Shown here: one piece after another, positions 1-10,716 of the stretch
How positions within the stretch are numbered: the stretch's first letter is position 1
How the letters are laid out: each line of letters starts with the position of its first letter
From: Drechmeria coniospora
Taxonomy: Eukaryota; Ascomycota; Sordariomycetes; Hypocreales; Ophiocordycipitaceae
Assembly (NCBI RefSeq): GCF_001625195.1
Contig: NC_054390.1
Coordinates: 5,429,222 to 5,493,221 of the forward strand
Reading direction: 5' to 3'
DNA: 64,000 bases
Made by a program: the position numbers and the translations under genes
The notes under the pieces: generated by a model
Databases searched by the model: none
What the model saw: only the letters and a program-made list of their open reading frames with translations
What the model was told of the DNA's origin: nothing

Positions 1-53
1 AAGCGGGAGGACGTGAGCAGCAGCGCAGCGAGCATGAGACGCATGGCGGCCAT
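1..53 (-). CDS. putative secreted protein, N-terminal fragment
   Basis: On the minus strand an ATG at 53 opens a frame that runs off the left edge after 17 complete codons and reads MAAMRLMLAALLLTSSR. This has the layout of a secretion signal: a short n-region with one arginine, then a hydrophobic core of Leu, Ala and Met. The rest of the protein lies outside the window, so no function can be given. The sequence to its right looks like promoter DNA, which fits a gene start here. A chance frame cannot be excluded because the fragment is so short. Confidence 0.3.
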   Translation of the reverse strand, partial: MAAMRLMLAALLLTSSR

Positions 54-3000
54 GCGCGATGGAGCTTTTGTGGCGCAAACGGGTCAGGTTGAGTGGCTCG
101 AGAGGTAAGCGGTGGCGAAGGTCGATGAGCATATACTGTAGGTACTCACGCACGAGGTGTAAAGGAACGAAGACAGTTTTGCTGCTGCTCGAGTGCACAG
201 TAGAGTGCTGGCATTACGGTACTTATATGGACCAAGGACGAGGCTCGGGAATGATGAGTTCCAAGGAGTGGACTGTGTGCTTTGAGCCACCACTCAGGAT
301 ATGCCATGTGCCTGCGCTGGCAGCACATGATGTCGTACTTGCTTGGAAATGCATGCAAGTACGTTGGCAGTAATTACAAGAACTCCGTAGATACAGCACA
401 TGATCTCGTACTTGGAAATACTTACATGTACTGTACGTTAGCAGTACAAGCACTCCGTAGATGCATGTGCACCTGTTTGGGTTCATACGTACTTGTATTA
501 ACTGAATTTGCCGAGGAGTCTTCTATTTACATGTACTTGAACGGATACGAATTTTCATATTTGACGCGCCTTTTTGGTGTGCCATAATATGTACTGTAAC
601 ATTAATATAAGTATTGCTATTGTAAACCTAGCGTAGTCTGCAGGTGCGCAAATGCTTACGTTTCCTTGTATTACCTGTACGGTGTCAAGTTCCAAGTACC
701 TGGAAGCTGGCACAACAAAGAACAAGAAATACAACTATAGACTGGCATTTTAACTGGCCCCGCCCCCAACCAACTTAACAGTCAGTCTATTACGGAGTAT
801 ATATAGGGATACCTTCTAATACTCTATCCTATCTACTGTACATAAGTACTAAAGCAATACTTACAACTACTTAGTTTAATTACAATGCATAGTGCGGAGT
901 AATTTCTCCGTACTTACTCCGTAGTTGTACATGCAACTACAACTACAGGGCCTCTACTCCGTACTGCGCAAGGACAAGTACGGCTAATACTTGTGCCCTG
1001 TCCATGTACTTACTGAACTTGCCTACAGTATACAGTACTCTACAAGTAGTAATACATGTACGTTCTGCGTGTACTTGTGCTAGGTAACTACTTGTGCTCG
1101 TTGTACTTACACCATGAGCTGGGTGTTTCCTGCGATATACGGATGGTACTTATAATAAGTCATTCCGTTACAAAGGAATAAGCAAGCAATAATACAATTG
1201 AGAAAATTTTGGATGGATGTTGGGGCAACGGGCATGTAAATACTTACATCCACAGTACAGCGCCAAGTACGTTACGGCTCGTATTTTGTCAAAGCGCTGT
1301 CCGGACTCTTGGACGATGGCTCCATCAGGACAGTCGAGAACATGCAAGACCAAGTCTTTCATGAGCGGACGGCAATAGGCGAATGCTGCTCCGGCATTCG
1401 CAGGTCTGCCGCGTACCGGTCACGGGAGCAAACCGGCGGCGGCAAAGCCGGACACGAAGCGATGAATTGTCGGTGAAGATGGCGACGATGAACGGTGACG
1501 CAACGCGAGCAGTACCATGATGACACATGCATTTCCCTTTACTTACACGTACGGTGCTATTCCTGTCCAGGATGCCACGCAACGTCCGAGACTCTACCAC
1601 GTGCACGACGCACACGAGCAAGAGTGTCTCTTGTCGTTGCTTACGTCGACGTGAACGTGCCGCAGTGGCAGGCAAGGGATGCGGTGCAGGTTACTTCGTG
1701 ACAATTACTGCGACAAATCCAGCACTAACCAACTTGGCAAGTGGACTGTTGCGGCGGGGAGCCGAATGTTTCGGCTACAAATGGCTCTAGGCAGAGCGAC
1801 ACAAGTACAGTAAGTAAGTAGTCACAGTCTAAATGGCATGTCCGGCCGGTAAGTGTACAAGTACATGCACATGTAAGTAAGTATGCCCCGTCATTGTGAC
1901 GAGAGGTCGTCGTCGTTGCCGTTGACGTCGCCACGGCTCCGTACTCGTGCATGGACTGCACTGCAGCGCACCAACTACCGAGCTCGCAGCGTGCTTCAGT
2001 GCGTGCTTCGGTAGCGCCGCAGGTGACGGTAGCGCAGGCGACGACGCTCGTACGAGCACGAATCAGAAAGACGGCCCAGCTCGCCTGCGCCAGAGGGTGT
2101 CCACCATTCCGCGGGGGCGATGCAGCACTCCCGTCTACCGAACGGCCCCCCTGTGGCATCCTGCCGCATCAGCGTCGAATTCTCGCCATACCACACCGCC
2201 ATTTCTTTTCACGTATTTACGGCGCCATGCCGCATTATGCTTCCTCCTCGACGCAGATGCCGTTTTCGACATTCGCGATACCAAAGCGTGCAAGGCACCT
2301 GCATGCGCAAATGGCGCTCGTCGCATGGCAAGGTGCAGGCACAGCACACTCTCGCCTCGCCTCGCCGCGCCGCTCCCGCCCAGTGCCGGCTCGGTGTACC
2401 GCGACTGGTACAGTTTGCGCAGGCGGCCAGCTACCCTAAAGGAACCTGTCAACCTGTGCAGCGGTACCGTCCTCCCCGTGCTGCCGACATGGTGGAAAGG
2501 GCCCATCGTGTCGTGCCGTTGATCGTTTGCTTCGCATACACTCAGGTGTATCGCTGACTAGGGAGTGGAAGGTCACGGGGTTCGACAATAGCAACGGATG
2601 CGATGTGACAAACTCTGCGGCTCGGCCGTCGTGAGGAGGAGAGGGGACGAGAACTGAACAACTAGTCCACATGCGCATGAAAGTACAGTGAGTACTGTAG
2701 TCAATCGTTTTCTTTTCTTTTGTGCCATCTTCGCTCGTGGCTGGCCGATGATGGAGCTTGGAGAGAGAAGAGACGGGATGCTCGCGAGCCCTGCTCGGAA
2801 GCCCCGTCGTACGTTGCACGTCGCGGTTTGGGACTAGCCAACGGCAGTGTCTAGCGTTCGCCCGGAAAGCAAGGATGCATCCTGCACGTGCATGCAACGC
2901 AACGCTGCGAGTGACCGTGGCCGGAGCCGTCGTCTCCCCTTGTCCGGCCGGTGAAGGAAGGGAGGCGGGCGGCGGGAAGACGGGAGACGAGTGCTGAAGC

Positions 3001-4684
3001 TTGGCTTTCCGCCAAGTCACGGGTTGGTTGGACGAAAAAAATATGAGCACATATTACGAAAGGGTGCTCAATAGTACGGGCTTCATGCCGGCTCGTACTA
3101 GCATGGTTATAACCAAGCGTGTTTTGTACTTACGTACTTGTACTTGCTTACAGCATACTTATGTGCTGAACTACGCATATAAGTACATGTAATGTATGTA
3201 CATATGCTGCTGAGGTGCGCAAATGCCGTGCAATTACCAAGTACGGAGCATACAGTACGGGTGCGTGTACAGCCATAGGCAAGTACTGTACCTGTGCAGT
3301 ACACGTACATCAGTAAGTATTGGGCAATTGAGTTGTAATTATTACGAAGTATTGTGAGAGCAGGGAGCAGGGACACTCCTAGGTCCCGTACGACTACTTT
3401 CGGTGTACCAAGCACCCCCAGAACACGCCTACCGAGCGCGACTGATAGGTCCCAAATGCCTACTGTAGGTACCTACCTAGTAAGTAGTACCCTGCCACCA
3501 CTAGCTATCTACTAGGTACTAAGTACTTAGGTACTAAATGACAGCACTAGTCTTGTGCTTGCCTAGAAGCAACTGCAAGTACGGAGTACAGGAGGCTAGT
3601 CCGGATGTAGAATGGACCCACCTGGTTGGTTCCGTGGCCCCGTCCCGCACCAAGGGAACCCCGCAACGCTCCTGTACGGGCACATCATTGGCCCAACTGT
3701 TTGGTCGAATGAATCGCCAAAAGGCTGCTGGTTCTCCGCCAAGCCATTCATCCGTTCATCCCAGATGGATGAACATTATTATTACCATCTACTGTACTCC
3801 GTACTCCGTACAAAGTACTTTGCATGCACTATTTGCAAGTGTACTTACAGCCAAGTACAGCAAGTACGGTGCTGGCACTTTGCATGTAAAATCAGGCCGT
3901 AAAAGCACATGTGCGCTCGTATTCCTCTTCATTTTGTCCCCCATGTGGATGCATAAGTAAGTAATTGTACGACAAAAAAGTCTTGTATTACAAGCTACCC
4001 TAGTACGCATTCAGACGGAGCACGGAGCACGGATACGGTGTATTACCTACCTAGCACCCGTTTACCCGCAGGGCTAGGTGACACCCGCGCGCTACCGTGT
4101 TCAAGTACTCGCACACCTAGCACCGCAGGGGGGGTACAAGCACACCGAGTACGGTGCAGTGCGGCGCTCAGCACAGCTCATGGTACTGTAGAGACTACTT
4201 AGGTACTTGCAATTACTGCTGTGCTTGCTGCGAAAGTGTACGAGTGTGCATGTGCAGCCCACTGTGCGGAGTGCTCGTGCTCGTCACTGTGCTTGTACTT
4301 GCTTGCTGCCGTCTCCACCCTGCGATACCCACTCTCTGCTTGCCCTGCACATTTTCTCGGATCGCATCCTTTCGTCCTACAGTGCTCGTACATTTCTCCC
4401 GTTCCCCACGTTCCGTTTCACCGCAGAACCCCCATGCCTCGATTCTCCTCATCTGCTCCTCCATGTGCGAGTGCGGCTGCTTATTTATTAGAGGGGATCC
4501 TCCCCCCTCCTCCGCTCCTTCTTCCCCGTAGCCTGCATCGTCGTCGATTCGCATCAGAGCAGCATCCTCCATCGTCTTATATACCCTTGCCCGTGAGCGA
4601 CCTGCCGAGAGGAAAGCATCGTGCCCGCCGTCCAGTGCCCAGTGCCCAGTACCCGCGCCACAAGGACCCACGGCAACAGTCGAC
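54..4684. other. 4.6-kb intergenic region, no convincing gene
   Basis: No open frame here has a recognisable domain, a biased codon pattern or a consistent splice model. GTAC-rich words (TACGGAGTA, ACTTGTAC and relatives) are dense at about 350-650, 880-1100, 3080-3560 and 3780-3870. The stretch 1900-3000 is more GC-rich with frames open on both strands, as expected from composition, and none resembles a protein family I know. The last 350 bp, rich in C and T on the plus strand, is probably the promoter and leader of the transporter at 4685. Confidence 0.6.
4579..4584 (+). promoter_or_regulatory. possible TATA element of the GPR1/FUN34 transporter gene
   Basis: TATATA lies about 100 bp upstream of the ATG at 4685, in an otherwise GC-rich leader. 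The position suits a fungal TATA box. There is no transcript start evidence. Confidence 0.3.
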
Positions 4685-5698
4685 ATGCCCGAGGTCACCA
4701 ACTTCCAGCCGGCCGAAAAGGACGGCAGCACAAACACGAGCAGCGACGGCAGCAACGCCGGCAACGTCCACTCCCATCACCACCATGACTACTCCCGCAT
4801 GACCTCCGGCTTGGCCCAGGCCGACGCCGGCACCCTTCACCCGGGTGTCTGGAGGCCGTACGAGCACCGCAAGCTCGCGAACCCGGCGCCCCTGGGCCTC
4901 TGCGCCTTCGCCCTCACCACCTTTGTCCTCTCCGCCGTCAACATGCACGCCCGGGGCGTCTCGGCACCCAACATCGCCGTGCCCCTGGCCTTTGCCTACG
5001 GCGGTCTCGCCCAGCTGCTCGCCGGCATGTGGTAAGTGGCCGGCCGTCCGCGAGCAACGTCGCCTCCAGGCACCTGCTGACCAACGCGCCCCAGGGAAAT
5101 GCTCTGCGGCAACACCTTTGGCGCCACCGCCTTCACGTCCTATGGCTCCTTCTGGATCGCCTACGGCATCCTCCTCACCCCGAGCTGGGGCATCACCGCC
5201 CCCGACGGACCGTACGAGGGAAACGTCTCCAGCGTCCTCGGCTTCTTCCTCATGGGATGGTTCATCTTCACCACCCTCCTGCTGCTCTGCACCCTTCGCT
5301 CCACCGTGACCTTCTTCCTGCTCTTCCTGACTCTCGACCTCGCCTTCCTCTTCCTCGCCTGCGAGCAGTTCGCCAATGACATGGGCAACAAGGAGGCTGG
5401 CCTCGCCCTCCAGAAGACCGGCGGCCTCTTCGGTTTCCTCGCCGCCTTCCTAGCCTGGTACAATGCCCTCGCCGGCATCCAAGACAGCAGGTTGGTCTCC
5501 CCGCCGCCCTTCTTCTTCTCTTTTTTTTCTTGCTATCCCCCCCCCACCCCCCTTGGGCATGTCGTCGCGTTGTATCTCTCGTTCCATCCGCTAACCTGCC
5601 ACAGCAACTCTTTCTTCCAGGTCCCCGTCCTCCACTTCCCCTGGTCCGACAAGGGCATGGAGCGCCGCAGCTTGAAGAACGAGCGCACGCAGGTATGA
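4685..5698 (+). CDS. GPR1/FUN34/YaaH-family acetate transporter
   Basis: Predicted 278-residue plasma-membrane protein of the AceTr family, which moves acetate and other short monocarboxylates (yeast Ato1-3, Aspergillus AcpA) or affects ammonium export. Exons 4685-5031, 5095-5490 and 5605-5698; both introns are GT..AG and keep frame. A His- and Ser-rich cytosolic N-terminus of about 60 residues precedes the family signature NPAPLGL, which starts transmembrane helix 1. The YGSFW motif follows early in exon 2, and about six hydrophobic helices are visible. The C-terminus has the usual DSSNSFF..PV..FPW block. Family length is about 250-300 residues, so the model is complete. A TATA-like box lies about 100 bp upstream. 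The next gene downstream on the same strand is also a monocarboxylate-type carrier, about 2 kb away, so the two may handle related substrates; this is inference. Confidence 0.93.
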
Positions 5699-7721
5699 GC
5701 GGCGCTGCGCGTCATGGGGCATGGGAAAAAAAATGCGGACTGATGATACCTGATACGAACCGACAAGGGAGGTTGGCGCCACGACCGACCGTGGTGTGCT
5801 GTACGCGCTGCGCACGTACTGCCCGCTTACGATGAAGATTTCCATACCCTACTAATGATTATTTGCTATTTTCGCCATTGCGCAGTGCGGTCTTTCCATG
5901 AGGCTGCGTGCAACATCCGTACGTGCATGTTCGCTGTTGTGTGTTTTGTGTTGTGTGATATGATGTGCTGTACTGTGCTGTGCTGTGCTATACGAATATC
6001 GTACCCAGTTGGGGTGTAAGCAAGCAAGGCCCTGAGGCCCATCCATAAGCCAGCACGGCCCCTCCGCCGGCTGGTAATAATTCTCTGGCAACGTTGATGG
6101 TGCAACGGCAGGGTTTTTGAAACGGCACAGATGAGCCCCTGCCTCGTTTCAGTGAGTCCCTTTTCCGTCGTCGTATGGCTGGTGGGTTCTATGCCGTAGC
6201 ATTCTCATCTGCTCGATCGGGAGCGTCGGGAGGAAGCGGGGCGTGGAAGTTGGAACCTTTGCGAGACGACCGAGACATGCCCTCTCTCCCCCTCCATCGT
6301 GGAGTCAACCCAAGCCTCGGGCTTTATTTCCACGCCAAATCGCGACAGCAATGGGCAGGCGTGCGAATGTCGATATCGGACACTGCTCCGGACGGAGTTG
6401 ATCTTTTTTTTTTGTTTTTGTTTTTCGTTGAGTTTATCTCTCACCGGCGCGCCCCGATCCGATGTCATCTTTACGGGCAGGAGGTTTCATTTTCTTTCCC
6501 TATCCCTTTCCGTTTCACTTTCCTGTAGGCAAGACTGGAATCAGGTAATACGGTGATTGAAAATAATGCTTGTCCTTGATATGAATGCATTTCGAGTTGC
6601 CGCCCCTGAGGACGGGCACCGAGGCCGAGCTGAATACCGAGTGTTTTGCCGTACAAAGACGTCGTGGTCGATGCCATACAAGTGTACTTGGCTGGAGGTA
6701 TTCCGCACGGAATACGGAGTACTCCGTACTCCGTACAAGTGCATCTTGAAGAATCGCTACATGTGCATGGACGTGCAAGTACGTGCACATGCAATTATTC
6801 TGCAAGCAAGTATTGCGGGTGTGGGACGTGACAGACCGGTGCGGTAAGACGGCCAAGATTTTTAAACGACAGTAAGCAAGCGCTCGGCCGAGACCCGGGA
6901 ATCGGGATCCGGCCTGTCTCGGAAAGGAGCTAGGAGGCCCGAGATGGACCCACTTGACTCCGCCGTCGATTTCTTCAACCGATAACTGATTAGACTCTAG
7001 AACGAAGTGGAGAGTTTTCATTTTAAGCCCGGCACAGTTTGCAATGGAGATCGAAGAAAAGTTGCACTGCGGTAGACCAGACGGCCGGGTCGCCTTCACG
7101 TTAGATTTCTGGCTGAATTCATCGTCGGATCGCTCGCGTGAGTCGTCGGTCCAGCAAGTACATGCGCGTACATGTCAAAAGGTGTATCATACGTGCATGT
7201 GCATGTACCTGCATGTACTCCAATTTGGTGCTAAACCCGTGTCCGGTTCGGCAATCCGGAGCGTCATAGCCTATTCCCGGACTGTATTTCCGCCGCCACC
7301 CCGACCCCCGACCCCCGGCCCAGCAGTCGTCCACTTGCAAATTCGTGCCAACTTGGAATTCTCTGCGCAGTAAAAAGTGGTTCTCCGGTCTGCTAAGACG
7401 CGGCTCAACGACACACGGCTTGCTGCGGAACTGATGTTGGCCCCCCCCCCCCGTCCCCGTCCCCGTCCCCTCCTCTGCTCCCGGGGGTGACCATGGCAGC
7501 TTTTTCATCACCCCAACCGGCGGGCCTGATGACTCTCGTTTCCGTTTCCTTCGTCACATCTTGCGAACCTGGCGTCGCACAAACAACTCTCCTTTGTTTG
7601 TTGCCGCTTCCCGTAGTCCGAGCCGCTCCGAGAGCCTCCATGATACACCGTCATCCTGAACTTTCCCACAGCGCAGGCAGCAGAGGTGAATGAGCATCAG
7701 GCTTCGCGAACCCGCAGCACC
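5699..7721. other. intergenic region between two transporter genes
   Basis: No supported gene. It contains a TGTGC-type short tandem repeat at about 5955-5990, a T-rich run near 6405-6425, GTAC-rich words at 6660-6800 and 7155-7220, and a C12 run at 7441-7452 followed by three GTCCCC units. The last 200 bp probably holds the promoter of the MFS gene. Confidence 0.6.
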
Positions 7722-9191
7722 ATGACGATGACGGCCTTGGAGAGCAAGGCTTTCGCGGCCGCAAACGGTGGCATGGAAACGCCAGCCAAGGAGGCCGTCG
7801 AAAACCAAAGGGAGGACAGTGGCGATGAGTCGTCGTCGTCGTCGGTCCGGCCAGCTACCCCTCCGCCGCCTCCCAACGGCGGCTACGGCTGGGTCTGCAC
7901 CGCCTGCGTCTGCGTCGTCAACGCCCACACCTGGGGCCTCAACTCGAGCTACAGCGTCTTCCTGGCCCACTACCTCGCCGACCGGACCTTCCCGGGCGCG
8001 ACGGCGCTCGAGTACGCCTTCGTGGGGTCGCTGAGCATCAGCTGCGCGCTCCTGAGCTCTCCCTTCGCGACGATATGCGCCCGCGAGTTCGGCACCAAGC
8101 CGACGATGCTGGCGGGCGTCGTCATGGAGTCGGCCAGTCTCCTGTGCGCTAGCTTCGCCACCCGCATATGGCAGCTCTTCCTCACCCAGGGAGTCCTCTT
8201 CGGCCTCGGCATGGGCTTCCTGTTCACGCCATCGGTGAGCATCGTGCCCCAGTGGTTTAGCACCCGCCGCTCGCTGGCCAACGGCATCTCCGCCTCCGGC
8301 TCCGGCCTCGGCGGCTTGCTGTACTCGTTCGCCGCCGGGGCCATGATCCGAAACCTCGGCATCGCCTGGGCCTTTCGCATCCTCGGCATCATCGCCCTCG
8401 TCGTCAACACCGTCTGCACCCTGCTCCTCCGGGACCGCAACAAGATCATCGGCTCGAGCCAGCTCGCCTTCGACACCACCCTCTTCCGGCGGCCCGAATT
8501 CCTCCTCCTTCTCGCCTTCGGCTGGTTCAGCATGCTGGGCTACGTCGTCCTCATCTTCAGCCTCGCCAACTACGCCAACGAGATCGGCCTCGGCGCCTCC
8601 CAGGCGGCCCTCGTCAGCGCCCTCTTCAACCTCGGCCAGGGCATCGGACGGCCGCTCATCGGCTACTTCTCCGACCACACCGGGCGCATCAACATGTCGG
8701 CCCTCATGACCTTCCTCGCCGGCCTCTTCTCCCTCGTCATCTGGGTCAACGCCCACGACTGCGGCGTGCTCATCGTCTTCGCCATCGTTTGCGGCAGCGT
8801 CGGCGGCACCTTCTGGACCACCATCGGGCCCGTCGCCGCCGAGGTCGTCGGCCTGAAGCACGTGCCGTCGGCCCTGAGCCTCGTCTGGCTCGCCATCATG
8901 CTGCCCTGCCTCTTCAGCGAGCCGATCGCGCTGCAGATCGTCGCCGGCACGGGGAGCTACCTCGGCGCCCAGCTCTTCACCGGCTTCATGTTCGTCGCCG
9001 CCGCCCTGTGCCTCGTCGTGCTTCGCGGCTGGAAGGCCGGCCAGATGCGCGAGATGGCGCGGCTGAAGCACGACGCACCCGAGCACATCGACCCCGTCAA
9101 GACAGATGACGACGAAGAGCTGATGGCGAAAAGCAGTGTGGCGGGCCGCAAGAGGATGATGGCCGACTGCCTGAGGTTAGCAAAGGTGTAA
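7722..9191 (+). CDS. MFS transporter, monocarboxylate transporter-like
   Basis: Intronless gene for a 489-residue major facilitator protein of the monocarboxylate porter type (MCT/MCH). These carry monocarboxylates or small organic solutes across the plasma or vacuolar membrane; the substrate cannot be read from sequence. A charged, Ser- and Pro-rich cytosolic tail of about 50 residues precedes NGGYGWV, the conserved start of helix 1 in this family. Twelve hydrophobic segments follow in two sixes, with a polar central loop around RDRNKIIGSS and a loop with DHTGR in the second half. I chose the ATG at 7722; a second ATG lies six bases later. Upstream in-frame codons begin with GTG, not ATG. 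The third-position GC bias is so strong that the opposite strand is open for over 1.5 kb, which is not evidence of a gene there. Confidence 0.92.
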   Translation: MTMTALESKAFAAANGGMETPAKEAVENQREDSGDESSSSSVRPATPPPPPNGGYGWVCTACVCVVNAHTWGLNSSYSVFLAHYLADRTFPGATALEYAFVGSLSISCALLSSPFATICAREFGTKPTMLAGVVMESASLLCASFATRIWQLFLTQGVLFGLGMGFLFTPSVSIVPQWFSTRRSLANGISASGSGLGGLLYSFAAGAMIRNLGIAWAFRILGIIALVVNTVCTLLLRDRNKIIGSSQLAFDTTLFRRPEFLLLLAFGWFSMLGYVVLIFSLANYANEIGLGASQAALVSALFNLGQGIGRPLIGYFSDHTGRINMSALMTFLAGLFSLVIWVNAHDCGVLIVFAIVCGSVGGTFWTTIGPVAAEVVGLKHVPSALSLVWLAIMLPCLFSEPIALQIVAGTGSYLGAQLFTGFMFVAAALCLVVLRGWKAGQMREMARLKHDAPEHIDPVKTDDDEELMAKSSVAGRKRMMADCLRLAKV

Positions 9192-10716
9192 GCGGTGCAG
9201 ATGCGAGGAAGATTTCCCTTCCAATCCGGGGGGGTGTTGATCTTCTGCCTACCTTGGGTCGGCTGGCTACCGAGTTGCTTGATCAAAATCAGTCGAGCAA
9301 TCGGCCGATCAATCACTGATCGATGATGACTCATCTGAGCGAGCATGGGGCGAAGGAGCAACCCCCCATTCTCCTTCCCCCCATCCGAGGAGCCATTTCA
9401 ACGCCGGCAATGCAGATTATTCCAAGTCTCTCATGCGGCGTTGGAATCTTTGCATCCGTATTCGTTGCATCGACTTTCGCTGCGTCGACTTCCTTGCGAC
9501 CGGGGGCATCGAACCGAATCTTCGACCGAACCCATCCGCAAAGGAGGCTGCCGCGCTCTCGAATCCGAAGCCCAGGCTTGACCGCGCACGAGCGGCGCAG
9601 CGATTCCTCGGTCCGGTCGGTGTTGCAGTTCAGAGCATGCAGCGCATGGTGTAGTGCTTCTCTCGCCTCCGAGGCCTGGTCGTGGACCTTTCTTTCCTCG
9701 AAGGCATCCCTTCCATTCCCGAACCAACGGACGGTCGAGCAAAGTTGGCACGATAGGTACGACATGTTCGGAATGTATTCCATTTTCGAAGGATAGAACG
9801 ATGGTGATAGCATCAAGGACATCAAAGACAAACGTATCGTCACGGCACGTAAATGAAATAAAGAACCACGTCTACTCCGTACCACGTCAGAGGTTGGTCC
9901 AGGACAGAGTATGGGCATGGGAATGGGCATGGGCATGGGCATGGCGCACTGCAGCATTTTGGTCATATTTAATACACGACATACCTCTTCAGAGTACGAA
10001 ATGGCACGGTCGTGAAGAGCATCTGTTCCCTCTAATCTTGAGAAAACTCTTTCAATGGTCCTTCGTTGAGCTTGACCCTCGTTTGAAGCTGGACGAAGGC
10101 GCATTTTCGTGACACAGCGGACCAAGTGAATGAATGTGCAAGGGTTGGGTAGTCTGCTCGGGAATTCAAACACCCACCCGGTGTCCCGATACGGTGCTAG
10201 GAAATAGTCAATATCCATCCATGAGATGCGTTAAGGAGATATCAACGTTCGCTCTCTGGCAGGTTGAAGACATCAGTGTATGCTCCAGGCGGTACAAACG
10301 CCTCAGGCGCTCCACTGCATGACCTGGGAGAGAGAGGCCAATCAACACCATGAGCCGATGTGATATTCTGCTGTGTTGGCGTTCACATACAAATATCTCC
10401 ATATGCGCATAAAATTCTCGCATACCAATCTCTATCGTGATCCCTCTGGTATGGTCTTGCGGGCGCACAAAGGTTGGCAGAATTGATCAGACAGCTCATA
10501 CGCACAGCCAGCAGTGGCACGGCACGTGAACAGGCGTCGGTGGGAAATGTCATTGACGCGTCCAGCGCCCCACCACAGTTCGTGGCTGCTGCCAATTTCC
10601 AACGTCACTGCGGAGTGTTCCGTACCGTAGATTCATTCATACCGAGAACTGTCCTTCGCTTGCTACACAGAACCCCGGAACAGAGGTGCGCCCGTTGGCG
10701 GCACCCATCGTCCGAC
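9192..10716. other. intergenic region upstream of NBS1
   Basis: A minus-strand frame is open from 10218 to 9331, but its translation has no domain, it spans an ATGGGC hexamer array, and its residue composition looks random; I do not call it. The region holds that array at about 9911-9945 and otherwise unremarkable sequence. The final 300 bp should include the NBS1 promoter. Confidence 0.55.
9911..9945. repeat. ATGGGC hexamer tandem array
   Basis: About five to six copies of a 6-bp unit (ATGGGC, one copy with GGGAAT) run head to tail. Such arrays change length by slippage and make a minus-strand frame read as alternating Met-Pro, which argues against coding. Confidence 0.85.

Noticed and set aside
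1947..3050. Overlapping frames of 120-200 codons on both strands
   Set aside because: All have Arg/Ala/Ser/Pro-rich random composition and compete with each other; no start context, domain or intron pattern supports any.
7554..9086. 510-codon open frame on the minus strand opposite the MFS transporter
   Set aside because: It is a shadow of GC-rich third positions. Its translation is a low-complexity Glu/Asp/Gly/Ala/Arg mixture with no domain, while the plus strand encodes a clear transporter.
4685..9191. The two carrier genes as part of a metabolic gene cluster
   Set aside because: No biosynthetic backbone enzyme or pathway regulator lies nearby; the neighbours are repair and housekeeping genes.
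9331..10218. 295-codon minus-strand frame with a Met-Pro repeat
   Set aside because: The Met-Pro run is the ATGGGC hexamer array; the rest has random composition and no domain or splice partner.
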